A stretch of DNA of 64,000 nucleotides, taken from Miscanthus floridulus. Its lineage: Eukaryota; Streptophyta; Magnoliopsida; Poales; Poaceae. Within the stretch, counting starts at the first letter, position 1. Each line of letters starts with the position of its first letter. Positions 57,901 to 64,000 of the stretch are shown here, piece after piece. The notes under the pieces are model-generated. The model was not told the origin of the DNA and made no database searches. It saw nothing but the letters and a program-made list of their open reading frames with translations. The position numbers were made by a program, and so were the translations under genes. The stretch covers positions 29,699,069-29,763,068 of the forward strand of contig NC_089598.1 in assembly GCF_019320115.1 (NCBI RefSeq), written 5' to 3'.

Positions 57901-60510
57901 GGCTTTATTTGTGCAAAAGCGCAGTCTTGCCTTCTTGTTGGTGGATCAACTGGTGGCCGTCGAGGAAATGTTCGTACTGAACCCTTTTGATCCTTAGTCA
58001 TGCTTGAGAATTTGTCTCATTTTTCGCTTTGCTGATGCAGGGTATGGACACAGCTGATGCACGGCTTGGTGCTTTGAGATCTTCAGCAAGCATTCTGCAA
58101 TCTCCAGGAAGGCTGCCCCCAAGAGGACCTATTATGAATTGTATGATCATATTTTGATACTTCCAGTTTCCAAGTTCAAAGGCTTAGTTTTGCCTGGATA
58201 TGTTACAGCGGACTATTCAAATATTCTACATTTCTTGAAGCAAGGGTAGTTACTTTATGCAGCTGTAGATTATATATTAATATAGCCTTGCCATCCAATG
58301 CAGATGGTGGAAGGTTTGGAGGCGGCCGTGGTGGTAGAGGACATGACGCCTTGGTGGGTAAATGTATAAAAATTAAATCTGGCCCTTATAAGGGATACCG
58401 TGGCCGTGTTAAAGAGGTGACTGGTGCACTCGTACGTGTAGAGCTTGATTCATTGATGAAGATCGTCACAGGTGAATCCTCTTATTGTTATCTATGCCCT
58501 GTGACTTATCATATGTTGGAGGCTAATATGACTAATACACAGTTAAAAGAGATGATATTGCTGACACACCTACTGTTGCGACACCATTCCGGTAATATCT
58601 TGTCCACTTATTTAAGCAATCTTTTCTTATGTATTTTGCTAATTGAGTATTATCATGTCATCAGTGAACCTCGTTATTCATTGGGCGGTGAAACACCAAT
58701 GCACCCGTCTCGAACGCCACATCATGCTTATCAGACTCCAATGCGTGACCCTGGAGGTTTGTTTGCCTTTTATCCTCGAATTTCCAATGTTCCTATATAT
58801 CAAAGGATGTCTTTTCACCCATGAGCTGTCACTGATTTTAGTTATGTTTTGAGTCTTTCCCCACATTGCAAGTTGCTTCCCATGGTTGGTACATTTGTTT
58901 GCTTATATCTAATTGTTTTAAATATCCTTTTTCTATGGATTTTTTTTTAAAAGGCAAGATAATGCTTTTTGTCCTTTGTCTGGGTACTGGCTGTGTGTTT
59001 GTCCCTTATTTGTTGCAATGAACAAGAGAGCCTAAGCTGTGACCTCAAACAATTTGATCAAGCATTCGTACCATAGTAGACTTTCAATGAGAATCTATAT
59101 TGGCATCATCTGTTCCATGCATTCAGTATGTCATTCATTTTGCATGTTTCTGCAATAATCTCCGATTCATTTGCTACAGCAACACCAATACATGACGGGA
59201 TGCGGACTCCCATGCGAAGTCGAGCCTGGGCTCCTATGAGCCCTCCGAGGTTGTAATTTTTCCACAATGATATATCTGATCCATGTTTGTTGGAACTAGG
59301 GTTGGGTCTGTTTGGGACGAAGGAAAGATAATTTCTTTGTTCCAAACTGCAGCTTACTGTTTACTTTTGTATTTAGACTTAAAAGGTAGCCATTGATATA
59401 TGATTTTGATCGTTGCCGTGTTGGTCATTTACCAGGGATAATTGGGAAGATGGAAATCCTGCTACTTGGGGTAGCAGTCCAGCTTACCAGGTTGGTTTTG
59501 CCACTCTTGTCCTATTCCTTTTTTTTTTAGTAAATTGTTTTGTGCAGATGTGTAACTCCCACATGTCTTCTTCCAATATCCAAACTTTTCAGCCAGGAAC
59601 CCCACAAGCTCGGCCATACGAAGCCCCCACACCTGGTTCAGGGTGGGCAAACACTCCAGGAGTTAGTTTCAATGATGCTCCTACTCCCAGGGATAACTAT
59701 GGTATAGAAGTCTATCTGATTATTTATTCAGTATACTATTGTAATTATGTGTTTATTCTGTATTGTCTGGATACTTATTCGAACAATATTTGTTTTTTCA
59801 TTCTGATCTGTTAGCAAATGCCCCAAGTCCATATGTGCCTTCCACGCCTGTTGGTCAACCAATGACACCAAACTCAGCTGCATATCTTCCGGGCACACCT
59901 GGTGGTCAACCAATGACCCCAGGCAATGTTGGAATGGATATAATGTCCCCGATAATAGGTGTGCTGATATGATCGCTATGTTTTCAGACCTTAATGTGCT
60001 GCCTTGCTTTTGTAGATATAACCATGTGCCGAAATGCCTGCAGGTGGTGAGGGTGACGGTACATGGCTGTTGCCGGATGTTTTGGTCAATGTGTTGAGGG
60101 GAGGTGATGACGGGCCTGGTGTGGTTAGGGAAGTACTCGGGGTATGTGTTGCACACCGTATGGTGGAATGCAAAATTCTGTTGTGCCATTGCTTATATGC
60201 ACTTGGAATGCAAAATTCTGTTTTTTTTTTGTCTTGTGCCATTGCTTATATGCACTTTAACTTACAGGATGGATCTTGCCGAGTTGCACTTGGGTCGTCG
60301 GGCAATGGTGACATGGTGACAGTCCTTCCAAACGAGGTCGAGGTCATCAGGCCAAAGAAGAGTGACAGGATCAAGATATTGAATGGTAATTTCCGTGGAT
60401 ACACAGGAAAACTCATAGGTATAGATGGTTCTGACGGAATAGTGAGGCTTGACGACACATACGAAGTTAAGATATTAGATATGGTGATTTTGGCCAAACT
60501 GGCGACTTGA
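51985..60510 (+). CDS. SPT5: Transcription elongation factor SPT5 (22 exons)
   Basis: SPT5 pairs with SPT4, rides on RNA polymerase II in the nucleus and controls pausing and elongation. Exons: 51985-52324, 54164-54399, 54486-54629, 54702-54863, 54938-55021, 56436-56506, 56574-56931, 57026-57181, 57275-57372, 57460-57508, 57574-57726, 57826-57969, 58041-58140, 58304-58471, 58543-58591, 58665-58756, 59180-59249, 59436-59490, 59593-59701, 59815-59958, 60044-60141, 60268-60510. They sum to 3,123 nt (1,040 aa). Domains: acidic N terminus (1-125), NGN (about 186-270), KOW1 (275-322), KOW2 (427-465), KOW3 (480-530), KOW4 (618-665), KOW5 (715-755), a Thr-Pro-rich C-terminal repeat region (765-925; '[10 protein letters not shown]', '[16 protein letters not shown]'), and a last KOW (987-1030). 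All introns are GT..AG; the donor after exon 12 (GTTCGT) is weak. No stops: likely functional. Confidence 0.93.
53761..54016. mobile_element. Stowaway MITE in SPT5 intron 1
   Basis: Ends CCCCCTCCTTCCCAAATATAAG and CTTATATATTGGGACAGCGGGAG, flanked by TA (53759-53760, 54017-54018). 256 bp. It sits about 150 bp before the exon 2 acceptor. Confidence 0.85.
55484..55632. mobile_element. Stowaway MITE in SPT5 intron 5
   Basis: CCCCCCATTCCAAATTATAAG at the left and CTTATAATTTGGAACGGAGGGAG at the right, flanked by TA (55482-55483, 55633-55634). 149 bp, strongly palindromic. Confidence 0.88.
55704..56135. mobile_element. hAT-like inverted-repeat MITE in SPT5 intron 5
   Basis: Ends CGGGAAAATATTC... 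and ...AATATTTTCCCG, with a perfect 8-bp duplication TTGTCAAT (55696-55703, 56136-56143), the size made by hAT transposases. Most of the 432 bp folds on itself (arms meet near 55920). Confidence 0.88.
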
Positions 60511-61067
60511 AATGGATATATATTTTGTAACGTGTCCATCATAGAACATATTTTGTAACAATGCCCTCGTTTGCAATAAAGCTTTTTATTGCTTATCTCC
60601 ACGATCATTTTCCACTCTTGTCAGGCGTTTGCCAGAGCGCTGCTCGTTTGGAATTTTGGTCGAGACTTTCATTTAGGTAGGTGTCTTGATTAGTGACTAG
60701 TTTTACACATTGCACATGCCGACATGCCTCATTGTCTTGTTGTATAATGCCACATACCGAATTTTTGAAACGCATGCCACAAATCGACTTGTAACTTCGT
60801 AAGTTGTTACATATGGGAAAGGAATTACCAAACTGCATTTCTCATGGCGTTCTTTACTGAGGTCCTGTAACTTCTATATCCGATCTTTACACAAGAATCA
60901 AAAACTCCCTACCCCTTTTCAGCCATATCAAAGAACAATGTGCAAACGGCTAACGAATGGACAAAATGGCAAGCGTTATTCTCGAGCAAGCAAGCGGCGA
61001 AAAGCCGTGACATCGCGGCGCGGCCTGATCCTGCTCTGCTGCGCTTGTGCTCGGCGGCTTCAGTAGT
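60511..61067. other. Convergent 3' region between SPT5 and the next gene
   Basis: AATAAA at 60575-60580, 65 bp after the SPT5 stop, is a likely poly(A) signal. The remainder to 61067 is the shared 3' flank of SPT5 (plus) and the minus-strand gene at 61068. Nothing else seen. Confidence 0.55.
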
Positions 61068-61633
61068 TCAGTTCTTGGTGGGAGTCTCCCCGACGACGTC
61101 CTGCCTGCACTGCTGGAACACCTGCAGGATGTTGCGGTAGGGGCTGGTCCTGGACGACGGCGAGGCGGTGCCGGCGCGGTGGCGCTTGCTGCTGGACGGC
61201 CGCGAGTCCGGGCTGAGCTCTTCCTCCGCCTCCTCCCGCGCAGGCCGCTCCATCTCCGCCGCGTCCTTCCGCAGAGCCTCCAGGAACGACTCCTTCAGCG
61301 CCCCATCGATCTGAGGATCAGACAAGCGAAACAACGGTTCATCTTCAGTTGCGATCGATGGAGGAAGAAGACCGCGCGGTGTGTGAGGGATTCGATTCGA
61401 ATCGAATCTAGGTGGAGGGGGATTGAAATTGAATCGCTCACCGTGAGAGGGCAGAAGTCCGGCATGGGCCACGCGACGGGCCTGCCGTCGTCCGGAGGCT
61501 CCGGCAGGGGCTCCACGGGCGCCATCTCCTCCTCCTTCCCTGCGTCCCCGACGCCCACGCTCGCCCCGTCGACGACGACGTCGTCCGCCGCCGCCTCGAC
61601 CTTATCCTGCGCCCGCAAACAAAGCCCACCCAT
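61068..61633 (-). CDS. Small two-exon gene, unknown function (144 aa)
   Basis: Minus strand. Exon 1 61442-61633 (ATG at 61633) ends at a GTGAGC donor. Exon 2 61068-61310 begins after TCCTCAG and ends with TGA. Joined they give 144 residues in frame. The protein starts MGGLCLR (possible N-myristoylation start, inference), has an acidic stretch, a 'GRPVAWPMPDFCPLT' segment, then a Glu-rich helix ('LKESFLEALRKDAAEMERP') and a Ser/Arg-rich tail ending 'SPYRNILQVFQQCRQDVV'. Both exons are GC-rich with good codon bias. I do not recognise a domain. A start at 61708 would add 25 residues. It is convergent with SPT5. Confidence 0.7.
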
Positions 61634-61900
61634 GGTCAGCAAACACCATCCGATCGAGCGCACGGGGGCGATTCCGGGTACCATGAAGCTCGCGCCAGCC
61701 TCCACCATCCGATCCGATCCCCTCCCCGCCTCGCCTCCGATTCCGAGAACGTCCCGGCGCCTTGCCTTGCCTTGCCCCGTCCCGTCGATGCTCGAGGCGG
61801 GGATCTCTTTTCGGACTCGCGGTTGGTGCGATGTGGTTGGAGAGAGAGCGAGGCGAGAGCGTAACGGCCGCGTTAATTATGGGCGAGGAAATTGCCAAAC
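61634..61900 (-). promoter_or_regulatory. Probable 5' UTR/promoter of the 144-aa gene
   Basis: GC-rich sequence with repeated GGATCGGATCGG-type and CTTGCC repeats just upstream of the ATG at 61633, as in many grass gene leaders. No TATA box identified. The overlapping frames on both strands have no recognised product. Confidence 0.4.
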
Positions 61901-62107
61901 GGGGTTCATCTGGGAGGAGAGGTGGGGGATTTTAGGGGGAAGACAACGGCTACTTTTTGGGCCGTGCCAGAAGGAGAAGCCCGCTTGCGGGTTTGTCGAG
62001 GTGGATCCGATTTGGGGGCCAGGTGAGGGGATCAGTGAAAAGGTGAAGGACGGAGCCATCTGAAAATTCATATGCAAGACAGAAGACAGATGATTGGAGT
62101 CAGGCAA

Positions 62108-62242
62108 GCCTGTTGGTTTGGCTGTGGTTTGTCGTAAACGATCGTAAATTTTTAACTGGAATAATATTTTTCTCTCACACAAACCAGCTAGCAGTACTTC
62201 TTTACGAACCAGCAATGATACGAACCAGCCAACCGAACAGGC
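62108..62242. mobile_element. hAT-like MITE (GCCTGTT...GGTTGGCTG ends)
   Basis: GCCTGTTGGTTTGGCTG at the left and CAGCCAACCGAACAGGC at the right are inverted repeats with two mismatches. The interior holds ATTTTTCTCTCACACAAACCAGC, shared with 44069-44174. About 475 bp upstream of the start of the 144-aa gene. Confidence 0.75.
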
Positions 62243-62468
62243 TGAATATGGCACTGAATCATCGAAGTATCCAATCAAATAGGTCATACAGTACATATGA
62301 TCTTTTACGAGTCTTCATCATAGTACTTGATATCTCTACCCTCTAGGTTTGAACTATCCATTCTCGATATTCCTGGACAAGATACTTAAAAAAGGAGGGT
62401 ACATATTTTCTAGTGTTATCAAAGCCAGACCAAGAGCCGTGAGATTTGCTAGATCATTACTAAACTCA
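62243..62468. other. Unassigned intergenic DNA
   Basis: AT-rich; no gene or repeat identified. Confidence 0.4.
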
Positions 62469-63628
62469 CGGCATGTTTGGATTTTGACTTTAGGTTGCCA
62501 AGCCAAACTATAATCAAATCAGCCAATCAGGCATGGTCAAAATTTGGTCGGCTGTTTGGATGAAGACCTCCCAGATATTACCTGTCAGACAAAAACGTGT
62601 CTAAAACCGAATGCCTACGAGTGTTGTTTGGCACAGGTAGATATTTAGGGCTACATTGGTTCAAACCTTGGACTAGTTGCCGGGGTTCAAAACCTACCTG
62701 TGAACTGTCTGTACACGATTACAAAATTGCCTAACCAGACACATGTCAAATCTGTAGTACCATTTTGTTGGTGAAATGATACATTGCCTGAATGGCCAAT
62801 GTGGCACGTGCTGTTTGGTTGAGTTTGCCTGTGCCGATTAATGTTGAGATAGTAACTGTGAGCATTAATTGGAGCCAGGCAACTCCCAAGAGATCTAAGG
62901 CGATCGATTTTGAAGGACCAACACCGGGCAACACATCCAAGCAGCTATAGTCAAGCAATAATCTCAGGGTTTGAACCAGACATATCCTAGGAAGATCTTA
63001 GGTAGAGACGCGATTACAAAATTGCCTAACCAGGCACATGTCAAATCCGTAGTACCGTTTGGTTGGTGGAATGATACATTGCGTGAATGGCCAATGGGGC
63101 ACGCGCTGTTTGGTTGAGTTTGACTGTGCCGATTGATGTTGAGAAAGTAACTGTGAGCATTAATGGGAGCCAGGCAACTCCTCGGAGATCCGAGACGATC
63201 GTTTTTGAAGGACTAGCACCAGGCAACACATCTAGGCAGCTATAGTCAAGCAATAATCTCAAGATTTGAACCAAACATATCCTAGGAAGATCTTAGGCAG
63301 AGACGCGATTACAAAAACTACCTAACCAGGCACATGTCAAATCCGTAGTACCATTTGGTTGGTGGAATGATACATTGCTTGAATGGCCAATGGGGCACGC
63401 GCTGTTTGGTTGAGTTTGCTTGTGTTGATTGATGTTGAGAAATTAATTATGAGCATTAATTGGAGCCAGGCAACTCCCATGAGATCCCAAGCGATTGATT
63501 TTGAACGACGGGCACCAGGCAACACATCCAAACAGCTGCAATCAAGCAATAATCTCAGAGTTTGAATCGAACGTCAGACAGGGATACTTAACAGACATTT
63601 TTGTCAGGGTTCCAACCAAACATGCCCT
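62469..63628. mobile_element. Inverted-repeat element containing a 295-bp tandem repeat
   Basis: The left edge GGCATGTTTGG and right edge CCAACCAAACATGCC are inverted repeats. Inside are nearly three copies of a 295-bp unit (starts at 62716, 63011 and 63306 at CGATTACAAAA). Each unit keeps a 70-77-codon minus-strand frame, but this is likely because the copies are recent. It is a probable non-autonomous DNA element enlarged by internal tandem duplication. No target duplication found. Confidence 0.55.
62716..63570. repeat. Tandem repeat, 295-bp unit, about 2.9 copies
   Basis: Start positions 62716, 63011 and 63306 give an exact 295-bp spacing. Copies differ by scattered substitutions. Each contains 'GGCCAATGGGGCACGCGCTG' or a close variant and 'GGAGCCAGGCAACTCC'. 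Confidence 0.85.
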
Positions 63629-64000
63629 TAAGCCTAGGGATGGAAATGAATGTCTGGAAACCCGAATTATTCGAATACGTATTCGCTAAAACGTGTAATA
63701 TGGATATCCGTATTCGTATCCATTTCTAATGTGGATACTAAATGGATGTATCCGAATTTGTTTTCTAGTATTTTTCTCCATTTGATTCCAGATCCGTATT
63801 CGACAAAAATATGGAATATCCGATCTGTATCCGTATCCGCAAAGAATAAGGTATAATCAATCTATTTAAAAGTTTTCTCTCCAAGACTAGTGACTAATTA
63901 TTTCATTTCAATATTATTAATGGTGCATTGGAACTATTCAGAAGTATATCTATAAATAAAATTTAATATTAATTTAATACTATCAATGATATATAAATAT
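63629..64000. other. AT-rich tail with a decayed 'GGATATCCGTATTCG' repeat
   Basis: 63650-63845 contains several copies of GGATAT/ATCCGTATTCGTATCC in both orientations, like the 'GATATCCGAATACG' type hAT MITEs of plants. The edges are not clear. The rest to 64000 is AT-rich and unassigned. Confidence 0.4.

Noticed and set aside
61602..62063. Long frames across the upstream region of the 144-aa gene (both strands)
   Set aside because: GC-rich leader sequence. The spliced two-exon model explains the coding signal better.

Overview
This is nuclear DNA from a grass. The transposon families are those of large grass genomes: a Sirevirus-type Ty1-copia element, a Tat-lineage Ty3-gypsy element, CACTA elements with 'GTAGGGGCGGCT' subterminal repeats, Stowaway and hAT-like MITEs and a tRNA-derived SINE. 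The genic part has many short exons with GT..AG introns, and its coding starts are GC-rich. I would guess the Andropogoneae (sorghum/sugarcane/Miscanthus/maize group), but that is inference. Most of the window is nested transposable elements. Only two genes look alive: SPT5 (22 exons, + strand) and a small two-exon gene of unknown function (- strand).

Layout. (1) 294-26512: a Tat-lineage gypsy element on the - strand. Its 5' LTR (24710-26512) is complete. Its 3' LTR (294-1329) is truncated by a deletion that also removed most of the integrase. Three insertions sit in or within it: a solo LTR (4682-7033, TSD ACTCT), a complete Sirevirus (9251-24597, TSD GATGA, + strand), and a second solo LTR (21028-22901, TSD CATGT) inside the Sirevirus. 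The Sirevirus has gag, a frameshifted pol, and a long third (envelope-position) ORF. That third ORF keeps one frame for about 2.6 kb but is studded with TAG codons. (2) 26513-31137: unassigned DNA holding a 1.04-kb foldback element (28338-29379) with a perfect 9-bp TSD and near-perfect arms. (3) 31138-43863: a 12.7-kb CACTA (En/Spm) element with decayed TNP2 and ORF2 genes on the - strand. (4) 43864-50530: gene fragments and small elements, namely a hexokinase pseudogene split by a Stowaway MITE, several MITEs, Helitron-like hairpins, a SINE, and a 1.74-kb non-autonomous CACTA (48459-50202, TSD TTC). (5) 50581-51773: imperfect long inverted repeats bracketing a cation/H+ exchanger (CHX) gene fragment, a Pack-MULE candidate, ending about 210 bp before the SPT5 start codon. 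(6) 51985-60510: SPT5, whose introns hold two Stowaway MITEs and one hAT-like MITE. (7) 61068-61633: the small convergent gene. (8) 62.1-63.9 kb: MITEs and a 295-bp tandem repeat.

How the parts work. The genes do not form a joint pathway. SPT5 is a transcription elongation factor, and all splice junctions I placed join in frame to give 1,040 codons. The observations most worth following are: the stop-codon spectrum of the Sirevirus third ORF (almost all TAG, a few TGA, no TAA), which fits decay by CHG/CG cytosine methylation; an LTR-type promoter module duplicated inside the Sirevirus ahead of that ORF; the foldback element as a possible small-RNA source; and the Pack-MULE-like insertion at the SPT5 promoter.
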